NCBI GenBank assembly: GCA_023228225.1 | Contig: JALOBO010000022.1 | Location: forward strand, 1-21,411 | From: Clostridia bacterium | GTDB taxonomy: Bacteria > Bacillota > Clostridia > Christensenellales > UBA1242 | DNA length: 21,411 bases | Reading direction: 5' to 3' | Part shown: piece after piece, positions 14,360 to 20,844 of the stretch | Layout of the letters: each line of letters starts with the position of its first letter | Numbering within the stretch: position 1 is the first letter of the stretch | Translations under genes and position numbers: made by a program | Notes under the pieces: model-generated | Told to the model about the DNA's origin: nothing | Seen by the model: only the letters and a program-made list of their open reading frames with translations | Databases searched by the model: none

Positions 14360-14923
14360 TTATAGTTTAAATACTACTAGATCGGCTTGAACAGTGGCTG
14401 TTCCGTAAACTACCGTAGCACCCGTTCGGTTAACAAGTGATAGTAAAACTGGAACGCTACCGACCTCAAACAATCCTTGACCATATAATTGTAGTGCTGT
14501 GCTAGGTTCAGATGATGAAGCGGCTATTGCTGTTGCTCCAATTTCTGCTTTAAAAATTACGCTTAATTGTCCTTCGGCACCATCGGTGTTTATCCACCAA
14601 TGAACAAGATATTTACCTGGTGTGCTAATTGTAAAAATCCCAGTTGTAATATCGTAACTTATATAATTTGCGGCATCAAGTATTATAGTATCAAAAATTA
14701 CATTTGTGTTATTTAAAACCGATCCAGCACTTGAACCTTGAAGTTGTACTTGCACCGCGTTTACTTGGGCTATTGGCGGTGGTGGAGGTGGTGACGGACA
14801 ATAACAAGGCGGACATCGTGGCGGACATCGTGGACAAGGGGACTGACAGGAGTGCGGACAGGAGTGCGGACAGGAAGTTGGTGCAGACCTGCAACAACTA
14901 CTAAAATAATTATTAGAATCCAT
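14360..14923 (-). CDS. Cys/Pro-rich spore-surface-like protein with BclA-type domain
   Basis: The 187-residue protein has a striking N-terminus with ten cysteines in the first 42 residues, arranged in short repeats (CPHS twice, CPPR-type units) and followed by a run of prolines. After a short linker comes a BclA-like C-terminal domain (about 60-187) with NVIFDTIILD and TPGKYLVHWWINT. The Cys/Pro head probably cross-links through disulfides or anchors the protein in the coat or exosporium, while the globular domain is displayed. No signal peptide is visible. The repeats are also visible as 12-bp DNA tandems (14808-14831 and 14845-14875) with GC content unlike the surroundings. It heads an operon with 13385-14344 and has the shared inverted repeat upstream. 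Confidence 0.75.
   Translation of the reverse strand: MDSNNYFSSCCRSAPTSCPHSCPHSCQSPCPRCPPRCPPCYCPSPPPPPPIAQVNAVQVQLQGSSAGSVLNNTNVIFDTIILDAANYISYDITTGIFTISTPGKYLVHWWINTDGAEGQLSVIFKAEIGATAIAASSSEPSTALQLYGQGLFEVGSVPVLLSLVNRTGATVVYGTATVQADLVVFKL
14808..14875. repeat. 12-bp tandem repeats in the Cys/Pro-rich region
   Basis: GGCGGACATCGT occurs twice in tandem (14808-14831). GACAGGAGTGCG occurs twice plus a partial third copy (14845-14875). They encode the CPPR and SCPH units of the minus-strand protein and could vary in number between strains. Confidence 0.75.
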
Positions 14924-14966
14924 ATTTTTATCCTTTATTTATATTATTTTAATATATAAATTTAAA

Positions 14967-15000
14967 TTACATAGCAAATTATATTTATTATGCTATGTAA
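14967..15000. promoter_or_regulatory. Inverted repeat TTACATAGCA/TGCTATGTAA, copy 1
   Basis: The 10-bp arms at 14967-14976 and 14991-15000 are separated by 14 A/T bases. The element lies 43 bp upstream of the ATG of the minus-strand gene at 14923. The same arms recur at 15829-15853 before the collagen-like gene. Confidence 0.6.
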
Positions 15001-15101
15001 CTTAATTTATCAAATAATTTTTACAATACAGAGATTAATGAGATTTCTAACTCATTATATGTTAGTAATATAGATTTGTTGTATATATTAATTTATTAAT
15101 T

Positions 15102-15629
15102 TTATTTACCTATGTGAGTATATCCATTTATTGATTGTGTTAATTCGCTTACAAATATAAAGGCATGTTTATCTAATGATAAAATTAGGTTTTTTAATTT
15201 TTTAAAATCACAACTTTGAATTTCAATAACCAGCATATATCTATCACTATCATCATTTATAATGCCCGATGCGTTTATAATGGTTGCCGGAAATCCATTT
15301 TCGCTTATTATTTTTAAAATATTTGCATTTCTGCTAGATGTAATTATTTGCACATTAATTTTTGTTTTAATAAATTTTGAAGATAAATAGCCACCAATAA
15401 GTGTACCGGTTGCAAAACCAGATGCATACGCTAGTGCTACATATATGCCACCAATATTCGAATTCAGTGCGTTTTTAACAATCAAAAACCAAATTAAAAC
15501 TTCTATAAAACCGATAATAGAAGCAGAAAATGATTTGCCTTTTACCGATAAAATTGTGCGGGCAACGCCAAGTGATACATCTAGTATTCGGCAAAAAAAT
15601 ATACTTAAACACAAAATTAAAATTTCCAT
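15102..15629 (-). CDS. UPF0316-type membrane protein (DUF5698 plus DUF2179)
   Basis: The 175-residue protein has three membrane helices in the first 85 residues (ILILCLSIFFCRILDVSLG, SIIGFIEVLIWFLIVKNAL and a Gly-rich third around VALAYASGFATGTLIGGYL). A soluble C-terminal DUF2179 domain follows (INVQIITSSRNANILKIISENG ... YMLVIEIQSCDFKKLKNLI). The order DUF5698-DUF2179 defines the UPF0316 (YebE-like) family, whose function is unknown; DUF2179 resembles small-ligand-sensing domains. I place the start at the ATG at 15629 because it has an AAAGGA site and fits the family start; an upstream in-frame ATG at 15650 would add seven residues. It lies between two surface-protein units but has no evident link to them. 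Confidence 0.8.
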   Translation of the reverse strand: MEILILCLSIFFCRILDVSLGVARTILSVKGKSFSASIIGFIEVLIWFLIVKNALNSNIGGIYVALAYASGFATGTLIGGYLSSKFIKTKINVQIITSSRNANILKIISENGFPATIINASGIINDDSDRYMLVIEIQSCDFKKLKNLILSLDKHAFIFVSELTQSINGYTHIGK

Positions 15630-15828
15630 TTTTATTCCTTTGTAAAACATTCTTGTTTTTTATAAGCGAATTAACACAATCAATAAATACTATCATATTA
15701 AAAGTAAATTAATCAAATAAAATTGATACTATTTAGTCAAGAGATGTAATATGCCACTTAATATTTATTATTAACATAGATATTATTCATTACATAAAAT
15801 GAAATAGGACAATAGTAATCCTTTTTAT

Positions 15829-15853
15829 TTACATAGCAAACTTTGCTATGTAA
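15829..15853. promoter_or_regulatory. Inverted repeat TTACATAGCA/TGCTATGTAA, copy 2
   Basis: The arms TTACATAGCAAA (15829-15840) and TTTGCTATGTAA (15842-15853) are perfect complements around a single C. The element ends 20 bp before the ATG of the collagen-like gene. In RNA it would form a hairpin just upstream of the ribosome binding site. Confidence 0.65.
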
Positions 15854-15873
15854 TTGGAAAAGGAGAATTTAAT

Positions 15874-16455
15874 ATGTGTATGTCAAATGATTGTTGTTGT
15901 CCAGTCTTTATTCCGGGACCAAGAGGACCACAAGGACCAATTGGTCCAACTGGTGCAACAGGTCCACAAGGACCAACTGGTGCAACAGGTCCACAAGGAC
16001 CGACTGGTGCAACAGGTCCACAAGGACCGACTGGTGCAACAGGTCCGCAGGGTCCTGCTGGTCCGGCGTTTAACACTTATGGAAGTTTTTACAATCCTTT
16101 GGAACAAATAATAACTACTGGCATACCAGTTGCACTTACAACCACAATAACCGCAAGCAATTTAGCACTGGCAGGTAGTAGTATAGTAATTCCAACAACA
16201 GGAACTTATCTTATTGGTTATGGTGTTAATACCGTTCCTAATGCGGCCGCTGGCAATAATATTTTTATTGCAGTAAATGGCGTAGGTGTAGTTGGAACAG
16301 AAAGAGCATTAAGTGTAGCAGCGGGCACATCTTCTAGTACAATAGTTTCTTTAACTGCCGGTAACATTATTACTTTAATGCCAACGGCGGCAGGAGCAAC
16401 AATTTCTGCTATTGGAGCGCCAACCGCTATCTTAAATATAACGCAAATAGCATAG
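15874..16455 (+). CDS. Collagen-like exosporium-type glycoprotein (BclA-like)
   Basis: The 193-residue protein has a short Cys-rich head ([10 protein letters not shown]), then 17 uninterrupted Gly-X-Y triplets (residues 15-65, mostly GPT, GAT and GPQ), then a hydrophobic beta-rich C-terminal domain (about 70-193, with [17 protein letters not shown]) like the trimerising TNF-like head of BclA. Collagen-like fibres with this layout form the hairy nap of exosporium in Bacillus and Clostridia spores; Thr residues in GAT/GPT triplets are typical glycosylation sites. The Cys cluster at 7-9 parallels the Cys-rich head of the 14360-14923 protein. A GGAG site precedes the ATG. A strong terminator follows. 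Spore location is inferred. Confidence 0.85.
   Translation: MCMSNDCCCPVFIPGPRGPQGPIGPTGATGPQGPTGATGPQGPTGATGPQGPTGATGPQGPAGPAFNTYGSFYNPLEQIITTGIPVALTTTITASNLALAGSSIVIPTTGTYLIGYGVNTVPNAAAGNNIFIAVNGVGVVGTERALSVAAGTSSSTIVSLTAGNIITLMPTAAGATISAIGAPTAILNITQIA
15961..16041. repeat. 27-bp tandem repeat encoding GPQGPTGAT
   Basis: Three consecutive 27-bp units start at 15961, 15988 and 16015. The second and third are identical and the first differs at one base. Partial units flank them. Confidence 0.85.
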
Positions 16456-16463
16456 ATAATTAG

Positions 16464-16500
16464 AAATAAATCCACGAATAAAATCGTGGCTTTATTTTTT
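16464..16500. terminator. Bidirectional rho-independent terminator
   Basis: AAATAAA-T-CCACGA (16464-16477) pairs with TCGTGG-C-TTTATTT (16484-16497), followed by more T. It serves the collagen-like gene on + and the convergent gene ending at 16499 on -. Confidence 0.8.
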
Positions 16501-16981
16501 ATTTACCGATTACAATATAGTATATAAAAATTGCAATTATTATTTCTACAAAGAGAATAATGCTCGTTTTAACTATTCTTCCAGTCTTACCACTATAATT
16601 TTTTTTAAAAATATAAATTAATAACGCCGATAAAGAAAATGCGATGCTTGTGATTATTACATATGGCTGATATGGGGAAATTGATTCTATTATATTTAGT
16701 ATAATTTCTCCCTTTTGAAACCATGGTTTAATTTTTACAATTAAAGTAAAAAGTGTTACAAGAAGCAATACAATTAAAAGTAAATAATATAATGCTATTC
16801 CAATAAAAGAAAAAAGTGTGAATAAAGCAAAACCAAGCCCCAATGTGGACAAAATAAAAAATATATCTGCTAGTTTTATAACGCCAGCATCTTTCGGAAT
16901 AGTTTTTTTAGACCCATTATCTACTGTTACAATAGGTTCGCTTGTTTGCTTTGGTAACTCCACATCATCATTTTTTTTCAT
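16499..16981 (-). CDS. Uncharacterised four-helix membrane protein
   Basis: I do not recognise this 160-residue protein. The first 35 residues are charged and soluble (MKKNDDVELPKQTSEPIVTV). Four hydrophobic segments follow, roughly at 38-58, 62-84, 106-124 and 139-158, with a short basic loop (KKNYSGKTGR) before the last. There is no enzymatic motif and the protein ends right after the last helix (YYIVIGK). The stop lies inside the bidirectional terminator. An AGAGGAAAAG ribosome binding site is present upstream of the ATG. Confidence 0.65.
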   Translation of the reverse strand: MKKNDDVELPKQTSEPIVTVDNGSKKTIPKDAGVIKLADIFFILSTLGLGFALFTLFSFIGIALYYLLLIVLLLVTLFTLIVKIKPWFQKGEIILNIIESISPYQPYVIITSIAFSLSALLIYIFKKNYSGKTGRIVKTSIILFVEIIIAIFIYYIVIGK

Positions 16982-17089
16982 AACTTTTCCTCTTGTAAAG
17001 TTTATTCTTAAATATATTATCTGTCAAATTGTTAAACTTATTTATAGTAAAATTTATTTAACTATACAAAAAATGTTACAAATATAAAA

Positions 17090-17118
17090 AGCCCACTTTG
17101 AGTATACTAGTGTGGGCT
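17090..17118 (-). terminator. Terminator of the lipoprotein gene
   Basis: AGCCCAC (17090-17096) pairs with GTGGGCT (17112-17118). On the minus strand the stem runs directly into TTTTTA. It lies 55 bp past the stop of the gene at 17174. Confidence 0.75.
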
Positions 17119-17173
17119 GTGTTTTATTGTTCTCTGTCATTAGACTTATCTTTGAGGCATTACCAAAATTTAA

Positions 17174-17791
17174 TTAAGCACTTGGTAAGTTATATGTTGG
17201 AACCCCACTAAAACAATTTGTCGTGGTGAAAGATTGAACTTCATATTTTAAAACATAACTATGATTTGGTTCTGTATAAAAAGCCCATTCAATTTGATAT
17301 TGATCTTGTGAAATATTATATATTATACCGTTAACATTAAATGTGTAACATAATGTTCCATTTACAGTACTATCAGGTTGCTTTTGAGATTCTGTAAAAA
17401 CAAAGTTAGGATATATTGAACAATATGTGTTTAAATATTCCCAACAACCGGCAAAAACTGGATAATTATAAATGTACCACCCATTTAAATCACTGTAATC
17501 ATAAGTTATGAAATCAGTTCCAGATTTAATACCTACATATTGATATGTTGTTGAATCTATGTTTTCAAAATTTTCTGTATATTCCTGATATTTATAATAG
17601 TAGACACCATTTGAAACGGCAAAAATATGTTCGCTAAAATCCGTGTCGGTATTTACTCTTACAATAATTCTAAAATTTTCCGGGTATGTAGTTGTAAAAG
17701 TCATAGGGGCAGATACTTCACGGATACAACCACCTAACAAAGAAATAAACAGAAATAAAATAATAAAAATTAAACTAAAATATTTTTTCAT
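17174..17791 (-). CDS. Predicted secreted lipoprotein
   Basis: The 205-residue protein starts with a lipoprotein signal: MKKYF, a hydrophobic stretch, then LLGGC with the lipidated Cys at residue 22. The mature part is rich in Tyr, Thr and Asn (for example GVYYYKYQEY and SDLNGWYIYNYPVF) and looks like a beta-rich extracellular domain. Further Cys residues in FAGCWEY, NTYCSIY, TLCYTF and TNCFSG may form disulfides. It should be anchored on the outer face of the membrane. I recognise no family. It is a single gene with its own terminator, upstream of a decayed recombinase. Confidence 0.75.
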   Translation of the reverse strand: MKKYFSLIFIILFLFISLLGGCIREVSAPMTFTTTYPENFRIIVRVNTDTDFSEHIFAVSNGVYYYKYQEYTENFENIDSTTYQYVGIKSGTDFITYDYSDLNGWYIYNYPVFAGCWEYLNTYCSIYPNFVFTESQKQPDSTVNGTLCYTFNVNGIIYNISQDQYQIEWAFYTEPNHSYVLKYEVQSFTTTNCFSGVPTYNLPSA

Positions 17792-17919
17792 AATTCACCT
17801 TTTCTATTAATATTATATTAGCATATTTTTGATATTTGTTCAAGAAAAAGATATTACTTTATCATTCAAGTTTATAAAACTTAAGTAAAATTTGCTACAA
17901 TTATTAAATAATGCGATAA

Positions 17920-18101
17920 ATATTTAGACAAACCTACTTAAACATTATGTTTGAACAAAATGTAACCCAAAAACAACACAAATGTTACTTGGGCATAAAG
18001 AAGTAAGTACCACAATCCGCAATTACAATTCAGTAGATAAAACATACTTCGATAAAACAGCAGATATAATTAATAAAAGTTTTAATGTAAATAAATTTTA
18101 A
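17920..18101 (+). pseudogene. Tyrosine recombinase (phage integrase), C-terminal remnant
   Basis: The 451-bp gap 17792-18242 holds a decayed integrase tail. From 17920 one frame reads IFRQTYLNIMFEQNV, which resembles the box-II region (usually LRHT-x-A, followed by a FE-x-G type helix). One base is missing near 17964; the next frame continues NPKTTQMLLGHKEVSTTIRN, then YNSVDKTYFDKTADI, to a TAA at 18101. The LGHKEVSTT motif and the Tyr five residues after the last T are the diagnostic end of the catalytic domain. The invariant His of RHT appears as Gln. No N-terminal or core-binding part is visible upstream. It is a non-functional relic of a mobile element. Confidence 0.7.
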
Positions 18102-18170
18102 TAATATAAATAAAAAATATTTAAAATATGTTTGTATTCTAAATATTTTTTTTAATTTACATAATATTTG

Positions 18171-18199
18171 TTGACATATGTCTAAAACCATTATAATAT
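18171..18199 (+). promoter_or_regulatory. Promoter of the DUF5320-DUF134 operon
   Basis: TTGACA (18171-18176) is followed by TATAAT (18192-18197) at a short 15-bp spacing, or TAATAT (18194-18199) at 17 bp. The -35 box overlaps the first operator dyad. Confidence 0.5.
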
Positions 18200-18215
18200 G
18201 TTATTGACAAATGTC
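18173..18215. promoter_or_regulatory. Paired dyads GACATATGTC and GACAAATGTC
   Basis: The perfect palindrome GACATATGTC (18173-18182) and near-copy GACAAATGTC (18206-18215) are both preceded by TT. Their centres are 33 bp apart, one at the -35 box and one downstream of the -10 box. The arrangement suggests a repressor; the nearby DUF134 protein is a candidate binder. Confidence 0.5.
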
Positions 18216-18242
18216 ATAAACTAAATAAAGGAGGATACTATT

Positions 18243-18440
18243 ATGCCAAGAAGAAATGGAACTGGACCTATGGGAACAGGATCAAGAACTGGAAGAGGTT
18301 TGGGTAATTGTTTTAATTCTAATATTAACAACAACACTCCCACTGCTAAAAATTGTTCAAATAAAGAAAATTTATTAGAAGAAAAAAGAATACTAGAAGA
18401 AAGATTAAAAAACATAAATGAAAAATTAAGTAACAACTAA
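18243..18440 (+). CDS. DUF5320 family small protein
   Basis: The 65-residue protein begins MPRRNGTGPMGTGSRTGRGLGNC, the Gly/Arg-rich signature of DUF5320, and ends in a Glu/Lys-rich coiled-coil helix (ENLLEEKRILEERLKNINEKL, split here by a helix start at Lys 41). A single Cys follows the Gly-rich part and another lies at 38. In many anaerobes such proteins accompany DUF134, NifX/NifB-like small proteins and Mrp-type iron-sulfur ATPases. The function is unknown. A strong GGAGG ribosome binding site and paired dyads lie upstream. It is 18 bp from the DUF134 gene. Confidence 0.8.
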   Translation: MPRRNGTGPMGTGSRTGRGLGNCFNSNINNNTPTAKNCSNKENLLEEKRILEERLKNINEKLSNN

Positions 18441-18458
18441 TGACTAAGGAGAAAACTT

Positions 18459-18815
18459 ATGCCAAGACCAATGAAATGGAGAAATGTATGTTCCCTTCCT
18501 AAAATTAATCAATTTGGCCCATTATCAAGCAATATAGACGAAAATAGTTTCATAGTTATGGCTGTTGAAGAATATGAAACTATTCGTCTTATTGATTTGG
18601 AAGATTTTAAACAAGAAGATTGCGCTGAGCAAATGAATGTCGCAAGAACATCAGTTCAAAGCATTTATAGTTCTGCTCGCAAAAAGCTTGCAGATAGTTT
18701 AGTTAATGGTAAAAAATTGATTATTGAAGGTGGAAAATATATTCTTTGTAATAAAGGAATTAATTTTAGGAATAGAGAAATGTGTCAAAGATGTAGACGA
18801 GGAAACAATTTTTAA
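18459..18815 (+). CDS. DUF134 family DNA-binding protein
   Basis: The 118-residue protein has the DUF134 layout: an [15 protein letters not shown] start with Cys 11, the segment [32 protein letters not shown] (split between a helix at 36-50 and a sigma-like helix-turn-helix at about 52-76), then [20 protein letters not shown]. The C-terminal tail has Cys 97, Cys 109 and Cys 112 (a CQRC pair), possibly an iron-sulfur or zinc site with Cys 11. The family is predicted to be DNA-binding. It could regulate its own operon through the GACA-N2-TGTC dyads. The gene lies between DUF5320 and a truncated NifX-like gene. Confidence 0.85.
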   Translation: MPRPMKWRNVCSLPKINQFGPLSSNIDENSFIVMAVEEYETIRLIDLEDFKQEDCAEQMNVARTSVQSIYSSARKKLADSLVNGKKLIIEGGKYILCNKGINFRNREMCQRCRRGNNF

Positions 18816-18828
18816 AAAGAGATGGAAT

Positions 18829-18933
18829 ATGAAAATAGCAATATCGGTTGGTGAAAATAATAAAAATACAAGTGTATGTGTTTCTTTTGGAAGAGCACCA
18901 TACTTTTTTATTTATGATATAGAAAAGAATTAA
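18829..18933 (+). pseudogene. Truncated NifX/NifB-type (dinitrogenase cofactor domain) gene
   Basis: Starting at the ATG at 18829, MKIAISVGENNKNTSVCVSF, then GRAPYFFIYDIEKN, matches the beginning of the dinitrogenase iron-molybdenum cofactor domain family (MKIAIPV ... FGRAPYF). The frame stops at 18931-18933 after only 34 residues, about a third of the usual length near 110. No continuation is visible in any frame before the promoter at 18972. The SFGRAP segment retains the core but the domain cannot fold as usual. A GATGGA site precedes it, so it may still be translated. It is probably a decayed third gene of the operon. Confidence 0.7.
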
Positions 18934-18971
18934 AACATATTTTTTCTGTTTTTTAAGTTTAAATATTGATA

Positions 18972-19000
18972 TTGACAATTTCAGTAAATATTGTTATATT
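18972..19000 (+). promoter_or_regulatory. SigA promoter of the 19022 gene
   Basis: TTGACA (18972-18977), 17 bp, TATATT (18995-19000), then GAGGTG before the ATG. Confidence 0.7.
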
Positions 19001-19021
19001 ATATATAAAAGAGGTGTTAAT

Positions 19022-19822
19022 ATGAAAAAAATTGATATTGATAAATTAAATGATATGACGAGTTTGGAAAACTTTTTTTGTAAACCTCCTATTATGCATG
19101 ATATATTTTCAGGACAAATGGATTCCAACATAAAATTACTTAACAAATTTAAGGATTATTTTATAAAACAATTAAATGAAATAGAATATAATACCGTCTC
19201 AAATTATATTAAATCAAACACCCTAAAAGATATGTCTTTTGAGTATAATTATATTGCTAATATTGAAAAATTAGAGACTCAATATTTTAATTCTGACTTA
19301 AGACCAGATTGTATTGTGATGATCAAAGATGTTAATTGTGAAGAATATTACACTCCAGTTATTAACTCTATAGATAAGCATAATAATAAATTAAATGAGT
19401 ATGCCACAAGTAGAGAAGCAATAATTAATAAATGTAAAAATTGGCTCGCCGAAAATGAAAAAATTATTAAAAAAGCAGAGCAAAAAATAAATAAATATGA
19501 TAAGACCGCGGCAAAAAGCACTCGCGCGTATGACAGATTAACTAATAAACTTATAAATGCTCACAATACTAGCTTATATGACACTATAAAGAATGTTTTT
19601 GTTATGAAAACAACTATGGAACTAGGAAATATGATGATTTCTCATTTAGAAGATACCGTTGATTATTTTAAAAAATTTAAAACGAAATTAATAAAAAAAG
19701 TTAATACCGCAAAGAAAAACTTAGAAACAAAATCAGAGCAAGAAAAGATTGCGGAATTACAAGAAATTAAGAAGTGTGGCGAGTTAAATAGTTACGAAAG
19801 AATGCAACTAGAAGGGCTATAA
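19022..19822 (+). CDS. Uncharacterised coiled-coil protein
   Basis: I do not recognise this 266-residue protein. It is strongly charged, Lys/Asn/Glu-rich, with no membrane segment or signal peptide. The N-terminal 115 residues contain a possible small domain (EYNYIANIEKLETQYFNSDL, then a DCIVMIKDVNCEEYY strand). From about 115 to 255 it is almost all helix, with long heptad-like stretches (NKCKNWLAENEKIIKKAEQK and KKVNTAKKNLETKSEQEKIA). Such a layout fits a structural or scaffolding protein, or a phage or toxin-associated protein, but nothing decides this. It is a single gene between a strong promoter and a perfect terminator. Confidence 0.65.
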   Translation: MKKIDIDKLNDMTSLENFFCKPPIMHDIFSGQMDSNIKLLNKFKDYFIKQLNEIEYNTVSNYIKSNTLKDMSFEYNYIANIEKLETQYFNSDLRPDCIVMIKDVNCEEYYTPVINSIDKHNNKLNEYATSREAIINKCKNWLAENEKIIKKAEQKINKYDKTAAKSTRAYDRLTNKLINAHNTSLYDTIKNVFVMKTTMELGNMMISHLEDTVDYFKKFKTKLIKKVNTAKKNLETKSEQEKIAELQEIKKCGELNSYERMQLEGL

Positions 19823-19832
19823 AAATAAATGT

Positions 19833-19860
19833 AAAAAATGTCCGAAAGGACATTTTTTTT
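19833..19860 (+). terminator. Rho-independent terminator with GAAA tetraloop
   Basis: AAAAAATGTCC (19833-19843) and GGACATTTTTT (from 19848) pair perfectly around a GAAA tetraloop, followed by more T. Confidence 0.9.
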
Positions 19861-20010
19861 CCTTTTAGCATAAGTTAACACATTACATTTTATCACTGAA
19901 AAATTAAAAAGCAGTCGCTAGTTGTTTTTTGTAATATTAAATTTCAATTCTTATGTCTTTCTTTGATTTCAGCAGTGTTATTGGTTTGTTGATGATGAGA
20001 GCAATTTGAG

Positions 20011-20175
20011 TTGAAATTTATAGAAAAGGAAAGGTGTATTGAAAAGAGTAAGATTTTGATACATTTGCACGATGCGGTTAATTCTTTAAAGCCTTATGAA
20101 AAGAAAATGCTAAAACATTTAAATAAAATTGGCGACTTAATTTATAAAAACTTATATTATAAGTATAATATTTAG
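20011..20175 (+). other. Possible small or remnant reading frame in the gap 19861-20279
   Basis: The 419-bp gap holds one open frame of 54 codons from a TTG at 20011 to TAG at 20175. The middle reads SKILIHLHDAVNSLKPYEKK, then MLKHLNKIGDLIYKNLYYKY, a helical, protein-like composition. There is no ATG near the start and no clear ribosome binding site, so it may be the tail of a decayed gene. I recognise no family. The rest of the gap shows nothing I can name. Confidence 0.25.
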
Positions 20176-20279
20176 TTAAACTAAAAACAGGCATTGTAAA
20201 ATCTGCGTGTTCTGCAAAATAATTTATGGACTGAAATTACAAGAGAATATGGAGTAATAAAATCCGTAATTCATTTCAT

Positions 20280-20483
20280 TTATTTTTTTATAAAATTGTT
20301 ACCTGTAATTAAATAATCAATAGAAACATTATAATATTTTGACATTGCTATCATTAAAGCAATGCTAGGTTCTCGTTTTTCATTTTCATAGTGAGAAAGT
20401 GCCTCGCGTGATATATTTAAATCCATCGCTACTTTTTGTTGATTTAAATTTTTCATTTTTCTAATTTCTTTTAAACCTTTCAT
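20280..20483 (-). CDS. XRE-family HTH regulator (second copy)
   Basis: This 67-residue protein is a lone Cro/C1-type helix-turn-helix domain: LKEIRKMKNLNQQKVAMDLN, ISREALSHYENEKREPSIAL and the closing YYNVSIDYLITG. It shares the YY-x-V-x-IDYL ending with the XRE protein at 5987-6193, but its recognition helix (REALSHYENE) differs, in line with different operators. The divergent promoter region holds GTAAC/GTTAC dyads that it probably binds. An AAAGGA site lies upstream of the ATG, at a rather long distance. It likely represses the zinc-ribbon membrane protein genes that diverge from it. Confidence 0.85.
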   Translation of the reverse strand: MKGLKEIRKMKNLNQQKVAMDLNISREALSHYENEKREPSIALMIAMSKYYNVSIDYLITGNNFIKK

Positions 20484-20500
20484 AATTATATTTATTTTCC

Positions 20501-20529
20501 TTTACAATATTGTAACAATTTGTTACAAT
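20501..20529 (+). promoter_or_regulatory. SigA-type promoter of the zinc-ribbon membrane genes
   Basis: TTTACA (20501-20506), 17 bp, TACAAT (20524-20529). The operator GTAAC-N5-GTTAC fills the space between -35 and -10. Confidence 0.55.
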
Positions 20530-20551
20530 ATAAATGTTACATTTTGTAACA
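20502..20551. promoter_or_regulatory. Cluster of GTAAC/GTTAC operators
   Basis: TTACAATATTGTAA (20502-20515) is a perfect palindrome. It overlaps TTGTAAC-N5-GTTACAA (20510-20528). A third dyad GTTAC-N5-GTAAC lies at 20536-20550. All sit between divergent XRE and membrane-protein genes. Confidence 0.6.
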
Positions 20552-20587
20552 TAGTAAATTTACAAAATAATGAAAGGAGTATTTAAT

Positions 20588-20806
20588 ATGATTTGTCCTA
20601 AATGTAGTAGTGATAAAATTTCTTATGTGGCAAATACAATAAGTAAAAATAGGGGTGCGGGTTCTTGGCTATTTTGGATTTTAGTTAGTTTTCTTACTTG
20701 TGGTATTGGATTAATATTTTGGTTTTTTATGGCTTTGACAAATAAAAAAACTATAACTAAAACCCGAGCAATCTGTAACAATTGCAATCATCAATGGGAT
20801 ATATAA
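20588..20806 (+). CDS. Split zinc-ribbon membrane protein
   Basis: The 72-residue protein begins with a CPKC knuckle (Cys 3 and Cys 6), continues through a basic Gly-containing stretch, then a hydrophobic segment (about 27-50, SWLFWILVSFLTCGIGLIFW), and ends with a second knuckle CNNC before HQWDI. The two halves of one zinc ribbon are thus separated by a membrane hairpin or helix, a layout seen in small Firmicutes proteins of unknown function. I chose the ATG at 20588, which has an AAAGGAG site, over an upstream ATG at 20570 that would add six residues and overlap that site. It is divergent from, and probably controlled by, the XRE gene at 20280. Confidence 0.75.
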   Translation: MICPKCSSDKISYVANTISKNRGAGSWLFWILVSFLTCGIGLIFWFFMALTNKKTITKTRAICNNCNHQWDI

Positions 20807-20844
20807 GAGATATTACAAATATTGAAGTTAAGGAACCATAAAAA

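Noticed and set aside
15036..15057. Hairpin TAATGAG/CTCATTA as terminator of the DUF2179-type gene
   Set aside because: The 7-bp stem is not followed by a T run on the minus strand, so I could not support a terminator.
15943..16060. CRISPR-like array
   Set aside because: The repeats are contiguous 27-bp units with no spacers and keep a coding frame.
15846..16111. Several open frames overlapping the collagen region on both strands
   Set aside because: They read the 27-bp repeat in other frames and show simple repeated peptides. Only the 15874 frame has a ribosome binding site, a Gly-X-Y pattern and a folded C-terminal domain.
18724..18828. Longer start (69 codons) for the NifX-like fragment
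   Set aside because: The extra 35 residues overlap the DUF134 gene in another frame. The family begins at MKIAI, encoded from 18829.
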